A DNA stretch of 59,569 nucleotides from JBCCTX01 sp964468435 (GTDB lineage: Bacteria; Bacteroidota; Bacteroidia; J057): positions 1 through 59,569 of the forward strand of contig CAYXVE010000029.1 of NCBI GenBank assembly GCA_964468435.1, read 5' to 3'. Made by a program: the position numbers and the translations under genes. Of this stretch, positions 43,790-52,612 are shown piece after piece (the stretch's first letter is position 1; each line of letters opens with the position of its first letter). The notes under the pieces were generated by a model, which had not been told where the DNA came from, did not search any database, and saw only the letters and a program-made list of their open reading frames with translations.

Positions 43790-45937
43790 CTATTTATTGT
43801 TACTAGACAACTGATCCCGGTAAATAGTCATCCTGTGGATCTCTTCATTTTCGATATTGATGATCCGGTATCTAACCTGTGGATTTTCACGGGTCGTATC
43901 AAATTCAAGCAGACCGAAAGAGCATGTCTGGTTGTAGCCAAAAAGCGAACCTGCCATGACCCGGTGAGTATGAACATTCGTAAGCTTGGAACTCATCAAG
44001 TCGTAAAAATCATAGTCTTCAGGCCTTTCGATTCGCCAGGCATCGGAGCGATGCCGATCTGCTGATATCAGCAAAACGCCTTCAATCTGATGCGCTTCAA
44101 TGAATGAAAATATCTCTTCCCTTTCTTCCGGATGACCATCCCAGGTATCCAGGCTTCCAGGTTTAGTATCCATTGCCCAGGGAACAGAGGAGGCTATTAC
44201 CTTAAATGTTCCATCTGAAGTTTGCAGCTTTTCCTTCAACCATTGCTTCTGCACTGGCCCTAACATGGAAGCACCTTCATTTTCAGGATCTTCGCGGTAA
44301 TACCTGCAATCCAGCATAAAAAAGTCTACATCACCTACTGAAACGTCGTGATAGCAACCTGGATGTTCCTCTCCCCCACCATAATAAGGGTTAATCCACT
44401 GATTTTTAAATACATTCCACACATCGCGTTTCCAGTAGGGTTCATCTATTTCCGGACCTCCACGCTCATCATTATAAGTGAAATCATGATCATCCCATAT
44501 TGCATAAACTGCCGTCTCAGCCGTAAATCTTCTAAATTCGGGCCGGCTTTGCCGGCGATAGTAGCAGTACCGTTGTGTCAAGGGCCTCTCTGGATGATCA
44601 ATGTATACATTGTCCCCCATCAGGAAAAACATATCCATATCATGCGTTTTCAATGTATCCCACATCCGCTCAAACCAGGGAGTATATCCAGCACCACCCG
44701 AAAATCCTACTCGAAAAGTAGTAGGTTGACCTTTATTTGACATCGTCGAGAAACTATATCTCGAACCTACTTCCTCACCAGCTATTTTCAATTGATACTG
44801 ATAGTTATGCTCACTCTTCAATCCATCTACCTGAATCACAGCTGTATTCTCAAATTCAAGATAGGACTTTCCAGCAAAAGTGGATACAGAACTTCCAGCT
44901 TGCTCCGGATCATACACCTCAAGCTGAACATATGTCGGTACAGTTGTCCTGACCCAAACAGCCACACTGCTATCTGTAAGATGCCCTAGGACCGGGCCAT
45001 GAACCAGCATTTGCTCTTCGTGGGTGTATTGCTCATATGCGTCCAGAAATGATGGCGACTGTAAGAGCGGTTCTAGTAAAAAGTCTAATCCAGCCGTATA
45101 TCTACTAATAGGCAGTCCAGCGTCAAGTGCCATTTGAGCATATTTCCAGGCTTTAGATATATTACCTCTACGAGTTTGTAATACACTCATCGCCCAAAAT
45201 CCTTCTTCATCATCGGGATACAATTTAAAGTACTCCATCAGAAAATTATGGGCATCGTCCAGATATCCAGCTTCTATTTCTGCAACGGTCTCCCGGTTGA
45301 GTCTTTTGTACTGTTGATCAGTAGCTGGGTTTCTTCTTTGCTGTCTAAGTTCTGTATTGGTAAAGGGAACAGGTGAGGGATAAGTGGTAAAAAGCGTTTT
45401 AAGATCACGGCCATAATAAGCTTGAAATGAACTAATCTGGTAGGGCTGCTCATCAAGATCTGAGTCCTGGTTGACGTATTCCCATACAATGTTTCCTTCC
45501 CTGTCTGTTTCTCGAAGGATATGACCGGGAACTGCCAAAAACAGACGGTTTTGATTGCTAAGAGATAAAGGATCTGTATTACTCAGTCCTTTGGTCTCCG
45601 CTGATATTTCATCATCCCGCCATTCTCCATCTATAGACAATGTTCTGACACGTCCATTTTCAAGTTCTACCTCTAGATGACCCTTTGAACTCAGTTTGGT
45701 ATCCATCCATAAATATCCTCCAGGTTTACTCCAGGTATAAAGATGTCGTCCTGAAACATCGATCAGATGTGCTGTGTGTAAATCACCAACAGTGATCAGA
45801 CGGTAAGCTGAGTCGCATTTTTCTACCTCCATGCGGATTACTCCCACATCCTGCGTCATGGCTTTGTCCCATACTCCCAACAATAACACACAGGTAAAAA
45901 TACCCAAGACCTTTCTCAAGCTTGTGAGATGCTTCAT
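43790..45937 (-). CDS. PhoD-like metallophosphatase with arylsulfotransferase-like N-terminal region
   Basis: A 715-residue exported protein (signal about 1-29). Residues about 35-180 resemble arylsulfotransferase-like propeller repeats (DVSGRHLYTWSKPGG; EGNIVWEYVNQDSD). A TPR-like helical stretch covers about 215-290. The PhoD domain follows: a fibronectin-like lead-in (VLGHLTDSSVAVWVRT), then MGDNVYIDHPERP near 443, AIWDDHDFTYND near 482 and LLISADRHRSDAW near 628, giving the metal-binding Asp, Asn and His. PhoD enzymes cleave phosphate mono- or diesters with calcium and iron. It sits among sulfatases, so it may act on a phosphorylated or choline-linked glycan part. The fusion is unusual. 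Confidence 0.82.
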   Translation of the reverse strand: MKHLTSLRKVLGIFTCVLLLGVWDKAMTQDVGVIRMEVEKCDSAYRLITVGDLHTAHLIDVSGRHLYTWSKPGGYLWMDTKLSSKGHLEVELENGRVRTLSIDGEWRDDEISAETKGLSNTDPLSLSNQNRLFLAVPGHILRETDREGNIVWEYVNQDSDLDEQPYQISSFQAYYGRDLKTLFTTYPSPVPFTNTELRQQRRNPATDQQYKRLNRETVAEIEAGYLDDAHNFLMEYFKLYPDDEEGFWAMSVLQTRRGNISKAWKYAQMALDAGLPISRYTAGLDFLLEPLLQSPSFLDAYEQYTHEEQMLVHGPVLGHLTDSSVAVWVRTTVPTYVQLEVYDPEQAGSSVSTFAGKSYLEFENTAVIQVDGLKSEHNYQYQLKIAGEEVGSRYSFSTMSNKGQPTTFRVGFSGGAGYTPWFERMWDTLKTHDMDMFFLMGDNVYIDHPERPLTQRYCYYRRQSRPEFRRFTAETAVYAIWDDHDFTYNDERGGPEIDEPYWKRDVWNVFKNQWINPYYGGGEEHPGCYHDVSVGDVDFFMLDCRYYREDPENEGASMLGPVQKQWLKEKLQTSDGTFKVIASSVPWAMDTKPGSLDTWDGHPEEREEIFSFIEAHQIEGVLLISADRHRSDAWRIERPEDYDFYDLMSSKLTNVHTHRVMAGSLFGYNQTCSFGLLEFDTTRENPQVRYRIINIENEEIHRMTIYRDQLSSNNK

Positions 45938-46049
45938 AAGTTATTTAATCGTAATTGGGTTTAGTTTTACCTGATGAATGTTTCTTTTTTCCGCCCTTTT
46001 CCAGTATATGTTCAAACCAAGGATAAGCATAGAAAATAAGTATCAGTTC

Positions 46050-46073
46050 GAGGAGGCCGTCATCGGCCTCCTC
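46050..46073 (-). terminator. Perfect GC-rich hairpin after the oxidoreductase gene
   Basis: GAGGAGGCCG-TCAT-CGGCCTCCTC is a perfect 10-bp stem with a 4-base loop, 27 bases past the stop at 46100 and inside the 162-base gap before the PhoD gene. No long T tract follows, so it may be a leaky terminator, a processing site or an mRNA-stability hairpin that sets the ratio between the upstream and downstream halves of the operon. Confidence 0.55.
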
Positions 46074-46099
46074 ATAAATATTAAAGCAGTTTTGATTGA

Positions 46100-47575
46100 T
46101 CAAACTCCTAATGACCATCCATCGCGATATTCTCGCTTCACAAACTGGTTGGCAGGATCATAATTGGTGATTCTCATGTTCTCTCCATCCCACAGCAATT
46201 TCTTTCTTCCGGTGAATACCTTTTGCGTATTGCCAGCAGCATTCTTGAACTCTTCCTGAGTGAAGAAACTCCGGATAGCCAGATTACCCATGAGAATGAT
46301 TTCAGAAAGCTTACCCGCATAATCAAAGTGAGAGCTTGGCTTAGATCCACCTTTGATACCTTCAACCCATGACCTTTGATGATTCACTTTCACACGGGGA
46401 ATTGTGGGTTCTGGCTCCTTGAAATAATCCATCAGGCTAGTAGGCAGCAGACGTGGATTACGGGCATATGTACCACACATTAGTTTACCTTTATCTCCGA
46501 CAAAGATCACTCCACCTCCATTATCACCCATTTGTTCGCCATCCTCGAGTTCTGCTGGTCTCCAGGGCATCAATCCTCCATCGTACCAGGTAAGCGTCAC
46601 GGGAGCCAGGCCCTCTCTTTCGGGGAATTCAAACCGGATCATGGAAGAATTTGGCGGACTTTCGGTGTAAGTATACTCTTGCCAGTTTTCAGTGTAGGTA
46701 GAAGCGAAAGCTTCTACACTGGTAGGATACCCCAGTTTTAGTGCCCGTACTGCTGGGTCCATGATATGGCAAGCCATATCTCCCAGTGCACCTGTTCCGA
46801 AATCCCACCAACCTCTCCAACTGAATGGCAGATACGTTGAATGAAAAGGGCGGTAAGGAGCTGGTCCTAACCAAAGATCCCAGTCGAGGGTTTGGGGTAT
46901 ATCCTGAGTTTCTTTAGGTCTTTTCAAGCCCTGTGGCCAGACCGGACGGTTAGTCCAGGCATGTACTTCGCGTACTTCTCCGATCACGCCTGCGTTGATC
47001 CACTCTTCGACACGGCGGATATCATCACCGGAGCTGCCCTGATTACCCATTTGAGTAATGACATCATATTCTCTCGCGGCTTCTGTCAGCATGCGAGCTT
47101 CATAGACATTGTGTGTAAGAGGCTTTTCTACATATACATGCTTCCCAAGCTGCATACAGGGCATCGCTGCTACTGCATGGAAATGGTCCGGGGTGGAGAC
47201 TATCACGGCATCGATATCATTGCCCATTTCGTCCAGCATCTTGCGAAAGTCTTGATAGCGTTTGGCATCCGGATATTGTTTGAAAGTACCTGCTGCACGT
47301 TCTTCATCCACATCGCAAAGAGCAACTACATTTTCGATTGTCTCCAACGTATCGGGATTGAGGCCGCTTGCATCCCGTATGTTGCTATTTCCTTTGCCTC
47401 CAACACCGATAGCAGCTATATTAAGCTTATCACTGGGAGCTATGTACCCTTTTCCACCTAGTACATATCTTGGTACAATCATAAAACCACTCGTAGCCAG
47501 TGCTGAGGCTGCAAGAAACTTCCGTCTATTAAGCGTATTTGCGGATTTTTGTTGATTGCTTTCTTTTTTTATCAT
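46100..47575 (-). CDS. Gfo/Idh/MocA family oxidoreductase, Tat-exported
   Basis: A 491-residue NAD(P)-type sugar oxidoreductase. The N-terminus has a Tat signal (NRRKFLAASALATSGFMIVP), then the Rossmann motif AAIGVGGKGNSN, VALCDVDEERA and the signature YVEKPLTHNVYEAR with the catalytic Lys. Export with cofactor folded inside suits the Tat route and periplasmic glycosidases of the GH109/GH179 type or redox-assisted lyases in this superfamily. It overlaps the sulfatase stop by 4 bases (47572-47575), so they are translationally coupled. The sugar substrate is unknown. Confidence 0.92.
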   Translation of the reverse strand: MIKKESNQQKSANTLNRRKFLAASALATSGFMIVPRYVLGGKGYIAPSDKLNIAAIGVGGKGNSNIRDASGLNPDTLETIENVVALCDVDEERAAGTFKQYPDAKRYQDFRKMLDEMGNDIDAVIVSTPDHFHAVAAMPCMQLGKHVYVEKPLTHNVYEARMLTEAAREYDVITQMGNQGSSGDDIRRVEEWINAGVIGEVREVHAWTNRPVWPQGLKRPKETQDIPQTLDWDLWLGPAPYRPFHSTYLPFSWRGWWDFGTGALGDMACHIMDPAVRALKLGYPTSVEAFASTYTENWQEYTYTESPPNSSMIRFEFPEREGLAPVTLTWYDGGLMPWRPAELEDGEQMGDNGGGVIFVGDKGKLMCGTYARNPRLLPTSLMDYFKEPEPTIPRVKVNHQRSWVEGIKGGSKPSSHFDYAGKLSEIILMGNLAIRSFFTQEEFKNAAGNTQKVFTGRKKLLWDGENMRITNYDPANQFVKREYRDGWSLGV

Positions 47576-49101
47576 GGTATAGCAGTTAGTTGATCCAACA
47601 ATTCTGTTAATTCTTTTACTTTCTCTGTATGATCAAGATATAAGTTGTTTGTCTCTGAGGGATCCGTTTCCAAATTATACAACTGGCCTTCAGGTTCACC
47701 AGGCTGAGGTTCGTATGTTCCAGGTTCACTAAATCCACCAGATCCCCTGTGGGGGATCAGTTTCCAGGGACCTTCGCGTATTGCCAACACCCCCTGACTG
47801 GACTGCATCACGAGTGATTCGCGAAGCGGGCGCTCAATTTCTTCATTCAGTAGAGCTGGTAGCATATTTTTACTATCCTCACCTTCTCCATCTACCAGGC
47901 TATCACCCAGTATAGCCGCTGATGTAGCCATCAAGTCAGTCAGACACATCAGATCGCTCCTGGTACCCCCCCCAGGTATACGGGCAGGCCATTTTGCTAT
48001 AAATGGAACCCTATGACCTCCTTCCCATATATCGGCTTTCATTCCCCGGTATATATAAGCTGCTCGATGATCATATTTCTCTATCATATCTGGTCTCCAG
48101 TAAGGCCCATTATCACTGGTAAATACAACCAAAGTGTTATCAGCTTCTCCTGATTCATCCAATGAATTTAATAATTTTCCTACATATACGTCTACCATCC
48201 TGATAAAGTCTCCATATTCACCAGCCTGGGAACTTCCTTTGTATTCCTCAGTAGGTACCCAGGGCGTGTGAGGAGCAGCAAGGGGCAGATAGAGGAAAAA
48301 AGGGTCGGATTTGGGAGCTTCACGTCGTATGAAATCAGTAGCTTTCTGTATAAAAATAGGGAGAACCTGTTCAAACTCGAATCCAGGAGCAATTTTTCCA
48401 GGCCTCCAGAAAGCCCCTGTATATCCCGTATGAAGATCATTGCCCGCTGTATATTCTGTGGGCTCTTCTACGATGATATTATTTTCAAAATAGCAGTATG
48501 GTTTCATGTCCAGTGAAGCAGGAAGGATAAAAGAATAGTTAAATCCAGCTCCTTTAGGTCCTCCTGTAATGGGTTGAGCATAATCTACCGAATCCTCGTG
48601 AAGTTCCATCTCCCCAGTGTAAGGTCCCTCCCAGTCTTCTCCAGGACGTGAACCATCCAGCAAGGCCCAGTTGACACCCAGGTGCCATTTGCCTACACAA
48701 GCCGTTGTGTATCCGTTTCTATTGTATAAATCTGCCAGCGTTGTTCTGTCATCTCTTATTACTGTAGGCCCATATCCTCTGACCACTCCTCTTGGCAAGC
48801 GGCTTCGCCAATTATATTGCCCTGTAACAATACCATACCGGGTAGGAGTACAAACCGATCCTGGTGCATGCGCATCTGTAAAAGTGATCCCCTCTTTAGC
48901 CAGTTGATCTATATGAGGAGTTGTGAATTTTGCCTGAGGATTGAGGCAGCTCAGATCTCCATAGCCCATATCGTCAGCCAGGATATAGATAACATTCGGC
49001 AAGTCAGCAGAACTGGATTCAGAATACTTGTCAGGTTCTCCATCACAAGCTATGAACCATAATGTTCCAATGACATAAATTGCTTTTGACAAATTATTCA
49101 T
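47572..49101 (-). CDS. Sulfatase (type I), lipoprotein
   Basis: A 509-residue sulfatase. Lipobox GTLWFIAC, then LPNVIYILADDMGYGDLSCLN, and the formylglycine motif GSVCTPTRYGIVTGQYNWRS (Cys84, C-x-P-x-R). CVGKWHLGVNW and VVFTSDNGPYWRP are present. It resembles S1 arylsulfatases with the 'YNWRSRLPRGV' segment found in marine Bacteroidota. It is coupled to the oxidoreductase by a 4-base overlap and lies 45 bases after the SMP-30 gene stop. Confidence 0.95.
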   Translation of the reverse strand: MNNLSKAIYVIGTLWFIACDGEPDKYSESSSADLPNVIYILADDMGYGDLSCLNPQAKFTTPHIDQLAKEGITFTDAHAPGSVCTPTRYGIVTGQYNWRSRLPRGVVRGYGPTVIRDDRTTLADLYNRNGYTTACVGKWHLGVNWALLDGSRPGEDWEGPYTGEMELHEDSVDYAQPITGGPKGAGFNYSFILPASLDMKPYCYFENNIIVEEPTEYTAGNDLHTGYTGAFWRPGKIAPGFEFEQVLPIFIQKATDFIRREAPKSDPFFLYLPLAAPHTPWVPTEEYKGSSQAGEYGDFIRMVDVYVGKLLNSLDESGEADNTLVVFTSDNGPYWRPDMIEKYDHRAAYIYRGMKADIWEGGHRVPFIAKWPARIPGGGTRSDLMCLTDLMATSAAILGDSLVDGEGEDSKNMLPALLNEEIERPLRESLVMQSSQGVLAIREGPWKLIPHRGSGGFSEPGTYEPQPGEPEGQLYNLETDPSETNNLYLDHTEKVKELTELLDQLTAIP

Positions 49102-49146
49102 ATGAAGAGTTCTAGATAGTTTCTGGAAATATATAGATGATCCTGA

Positions 49147-50100
49147 TCATATCCCATGTACCCGCATTGAGATTGCGTATAAGGATGTCCGCGCTGTAAT
49201 GAACAGTGTTGTTCGATCCTGGCCTCCAAAGCAGACATTTGCTGGCCTCTCAGGTATTTCTATTGTCTGTATTAAGGTTCCAGATGGATCGTATACTTTT
49301 ACTGCATCAGTAGTGAGGTAGACATTCCCCTCGTGATCTATGGTCATCCCATCAGAACCCTCAGGAGCGAAAAGTTGTTTATTTGATAGAATGCCATCAT
49401 CCTGAATATCATATGCATAGGTTTTGCCAGCTTTAATATCTGCAACATAGAGTTTTTTTCCATCAGGGGTACCTATGATGCCATTAGGGGTATCAAAATC
49501 ATCAGCGACCCGGATCAGGGTTTCACGATCGGGGTTGAGATAATATACATGCATACCATCCTGGTACATGGAATCGTGTTCCCACCATGGACGTTTGTAA
49601 AAAGGATCGGTAAAATAGATACCGCCTTGGGGGTCAGGCCATAGATCATTAGGTGCATTGAGCAGTTTACCGTCATAGTTGTCAACTAATACGGTGAAAT
49701 TTCCATCCATATCGATGGAAACCAGACGGTTCTGCTCGTCTGCGCAAGATAAGAGATTCCCATCATCATCGAAGAATAGTCCATTGGAACGTTGGGAACT
49801 ATCGAGAAATACTTCCAGAGAATCTTCCCGTGTCCAGATATATATTTTATTATTGGGTTGGTCGGTGAAGTACACATTTCCCTGTACATCCGCTGCTGGG
49901 CCTTCTGTAAATGAAAATCCATTTGCAAGTTTTTCCACAATAGCATTTTCCGCTGTAACCGTTACAGCAGATTCCTCAGCATCTGAGGAAGACTGATTAC
50001 ACGCAATGATGAGCATACATGCTGCCAGAAAAAACAACATGTAACTCATAGTTGCGTGCCATGCAGATGGTTTAAAAATGGGTAGCAATAGTCCTTTCAA
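49147..50100 (-). CDS. SMP-30/gluconolactonase family lactonase, lipoprotein
   Basis: A six-bladed propeller of 317 residues that typically opens sugar lactones with a divalent metal. A lipoprotein signal ends MLIIACNQ; the internal ATG at about codon 18 (MSYMLFFLAAC) may be the true start. Motifs: GFSFTEGPAADVQGNVYFTDQ, SNGLFFDDDGNLLSC, APNDLWPDPQGGIYFTDP and TPNGIIGTPDGKKLYVAD, with the conserved Glu and Asn/Asp metal ligands. In context it would hydrolyse the lactone made by the Gfo/Idh/MocA or PVC-type dehydrogenase. Confidence 0.92.
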   Translation of the reverse strand: MKGLLLPIFKPSAWHATMSYMLFFLAACMLIIACNQSSSDAEESAVTVTAENAIVEKLANGFSFTEGPAADVQGNVYFTDQPNNKIYIWTREDSLEVFLDSSQRSNGLFFDDDGNLLSCADEQNRLVSIDMDGNFTVLVDNYDGKLLNAPNDLWPDPQGGIYFTDPFYKRPWWEHDSMYQDGMHVYYLNPDRETLIRVADDFDTPNGIIGTPDGKKLYVADIKAGKTYAYDIQDDGILSNKQLFAPEGSDGMTIDHEGNVYLTTDAVKVYDPSGTLIQTIEIPERPANVCFGGQDRTTLFITARTSLYAISMRVHGI

Positions 50101-50174
50101 ATCTGATTGATCAGTATTTAATAATAATACATTACATATTACATGAAAATAAGGAATTTGCCAATGAAAAAAGG

Positions 50175-50313
50175 TTATTTTTTTGTTCCTAAAATATAGC
50201 TAAGCATCTTGGACTCTGCCAAAGCAAGGATATTTCTCAACTGGTTGATGTCATCCTTCAGATTGCCTGTAGCTAACAGGTGATTGAATCTCCTGTAAAT
50301 GTGTATCCATATA
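50175..50313 (-). other. Coding-like 40-residue tail downstream of the sulfatase; otherwise empty gap
   Basis: The 213-base gap between SMP-30 and the next sulfatase contains a minus-strand frame without a start codon. It reads RRFNHLLATGNLKDDI followed by an amphipathic helix (NQLRNILALAESKM) and ends at the TAA at 50175-50177. Its codon use looks coding. It could be a decayed gene's C-terminus. Nothing else was seen here. Confidence 0.2.
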
Positions 50314-51642
50314 CTAGGGATCAGACACTGTCATTTGAGCCAGAATCGATTGAAATCCCTTCATTCTTTCTCGTGCATCAGGTGGAATAGTCTGCACCGT
50401 GAGTGGAGTTTTTTCCATTGGATCAGATGCTATATGATATATTTCCCCACTTTCAAACAGTTTCCATTCCTTATCATGAACGTACCTTCTGTGTTCAAAA
50501 TTACCCCACTGAGGTGCATAATGACAAAATACCCACTCCCTTACCTTTTGAGGGGTACCAGTCAACTGGGAAGAAAAGCTAATTCCATCTGTAGCAAGCG
50601 TACTTAAATTCTTATGTCCTGCAACTTCCATCAAAGTGGGTAGAAAATCTGTAAAATCGATCAGATTATCATTTACCTGCCCAGCCGCAATCCTACCTTC
50701 CCAGTATGCAATCATGGGTACATGAGTCCCATACTCTTTAGGATATCCTTTCATCCCGGGTATACGCTGACCTTTCCAGGTCGAGATGACATCTCTGTCT
50801 GTTCCATTATCTCCGATAAACAGAAAGAGTGTATTATCCAATAGACCTTCAGCCTCCAGATGCCTTCTCAATTTTCCTATAAGCTGATCCATATATGCGA
50901 CATTATCTCTGAAATAAGTCGTGTCATTGAGCCTGGTAGAAGAATCAAAATCCTTGTAATCAGGATGTGTAGGCGTAGGTTGAAACGGATCATGCGTCAG
51001 GACCATGGGATAATACAGGAAAAAAGCCGAATCCTTTTTGCGCGAAATGAAGTCCATGGCATAATTCAGAAACCTGTCTGGCCCGTAGTCTCCCGGAAAA
51101 GCCTGTGATATGGTATCATTTATCTCCAGATATGGATCTTTAAAACGGGGGCCATATGTATCTCTAACCTGCCACAGGCAATATTCATCAAATCCTGCTT
51201 CAAAAGGCATTGTACCTGTGCGCTCAAACATTTCTCGCTGTCTCGAATTACCATACAACTGCCATTTACCTACCACGCAGGTTGCATACCCATTTTCCCC
51301 TAACCCATGTCCCAATGTCTTCTCCTGTGGATCAAGCATACCAAAACCCACATAGTTTCTGAAATTGTATTTCCCGGTCATCAATTGTACACGGGAAGGC
51401 GTACAGAGTGGAGTAGAATATGCATGGGTAAATCGCATCCCATCCTGAGCTAGTTGATCCAGATTTGGCGTCTGGTAATCCTGGCTGCCGTTGCACCCCA
51501 ATGTTTCAAATCCCAGATCATCTGCCATGATAAGAATTATATTGGCTTTATCAGGACTTTCTTCTACCTCTTTTTTACCACACGCGCATAAGAAGATGGT
51601 CGTACTGATCAGTAGTAAGATATATATTCCACGTTGAATCAT
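50314..51642 (-). CDS. Sulfatase (type I), lipoprotein
   Basis: A 442-residue sulfatase. Lipobox IFLCAC, then ANIILIMADDLGFETLGCNG, and the formylglycine motif TPLCTPSRVQLMTGKYNFRN (Cys80, C-x-P-x-R). CVVGKWQLYGNSRQ and LFIGDNGTDRD follow. The 'GDNGTD' and 'GKWQL' forms mark a subgroup different from the other sulfatases here. It lies 21 bases after the sugar isomerase stop, in the same direction. Confidence 0.94.
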   Translation of the reverse strand: MIQRGIYILLLISTTIFLCACGKKEVEESPDKANIILIMADDLGFETLGCNGSQDYQTPNLDQLAQDGMRFTHAYSTPLCTPSRVQLMTGKYNFRNYVGFGMLDPQEKTLGHGLGENGYATCVVGKWQLYGNSRQREMFERTGTMPFEAGFDEYCLWQVRDTYGPRFKDPYLEINDTISQAFPGDYGPDRFLNYAMDFISRKKDSAFFLYYPMVLTHDPFQPTPTHPDYKDFDSSTRLNDTTYFRDNVAYMDQLIGKLRRHLEAEGLLDNTLFLFIGDNGTDRDVISTWKGQRIPGMKGYPKEYGTHVPMIAYWEGRIAAGQVNDNLIDFTDFLPTLMEVAGHKNLSTLATDGISFSSQLTGTPQKVREWVFCHYAPQWGNFEHRRYVHDKEWKLFESGEIYHIASDPMEKTPLTVQTIPPDARERMKGFQSILAQMTVSDP

Positions 51643-51663
51643 AATTGTTATGCTATTGATAGG

Positions 51664-52560
51664 TTAGCCCTGTTTTTTCTGTGCATTCCTGATCATCATT
51701 TTCCATATCTTATGTTGTTGCTTGATAGCTGTAATTCTATCCTCTGGATCTGTACGGCACTCTAGTAAGATCCAGCCTTCATAATCCATGTTGACAAACA
51801 GATCAAACAATTCCTGATAGGGATATTCCCCTATATTCATTTCTCTCACATGTACCGTCTTACCCAAACGATCCTTCACCAGGTTAAAATTGTGCTCCAA
51901 CCCTTCTCCATTCAGATCCTGATCATTGCAATTCCAGCATACCGTCACATTTGGATGATCTGCTACATCCATAATCGCTTTCATCACTGGAAGTTCCTGT
52001 GTCTCTCTTCCGTGTACTTCTACCCGGATTCCCTGTCCATAATCTGCTGCATAAGCTCCGACTTCATTCAGGGATTTTCCGATCTGCTCGATCGTTTTTT
52101 CCCTGGATACTTCATCGGGAAGGGCATTGGGTTTGACCTTCACACCGCTCCCACCGATATCATGGCTCAGTTTGATAAATGCTTTGGTACCTTCTATTTC
52201 TTCACGTAACCGTTGCTGATCCACGTGATGATAGCTTTGATTAGTTCCTGGTCCCAGGCAATTTACCGGACTGTCTTCAAATTTCTTTTTGACCTCAGCA
52301 CGTTCACTGGCTGATAAATCCGGCATTACGCCATGTGCGTGTTCTACACGCAGTTCTACCCCTCCGAGATTTGTTTTCTCACAATTGGCAATCAGCGTTT
52401 CGAGATCCCAATCTTTTCCCCAGAGGTATGTGACCAGCCCTAATTGCATCTTGTCTCCTAGTTTGAATGGAAGTATGATTCCCGAATAGGGCATGTGGAG
52501 CGCGATTGCACTCAGTGCTGTGGTTTTGACAAACTGTCTGCGAGTAGTAGCGTCTTGCAT
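51664..52560 (-). CDS. Sugar phosphate isomerase/epimerase-like TIM-barrel protein, Tat-exported
   Basis: A 298-residue xylose-isomerase-like barrel. Start at 52560 (MQDATTRRQFVKTTALSA) gives a Tat signal; a longer frame from 52647 overlaps the upstream sulfatase and is less likely. Metal-ligand type positions are seen in GGVELRVEHAHGV, IRVEVHGRET, NVTVCWNCNDQD and ILLECRTDPED. Sugar isomerisation or epimerisation in the periplasm is inferred; many such Tat-borne members have no known substrate. It lies between two sulfatases, 21 and 52 bases from each. Confidence 0.85.
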   Translation of the reverse strand: MQDATTRRQFVKTTALSAIALHMPYSGIILPFKLGDKMQLGLVTYLWGKDWDLETLIANCEKTNLGGVELRVEHAHGVMPDLSASERAEVKKKFEDSPVNCLGPGTNQSYHHVDQQRLREEIEGTKAFIKLSHDIGGSGVKVKPNALPDEVSREKTIEQIGKSLNEVGAYAADYGQGIRVEVHGRETQELPVMKAIMDVADHPNVTVCWNCNDQDLNGEGLEHNFNLVKDRLGKTVHVREMNIGEYPYQELFDLFVNMDYEGWILLECRTDPEDRITAIKQQHKIWKMMIRNAQKKQG

Positions 52561-52612
52561 AGATAAAAATTTTTCTTGAGAATAAATCTTTGATGAATTT
52601 ACACAGATTCTG

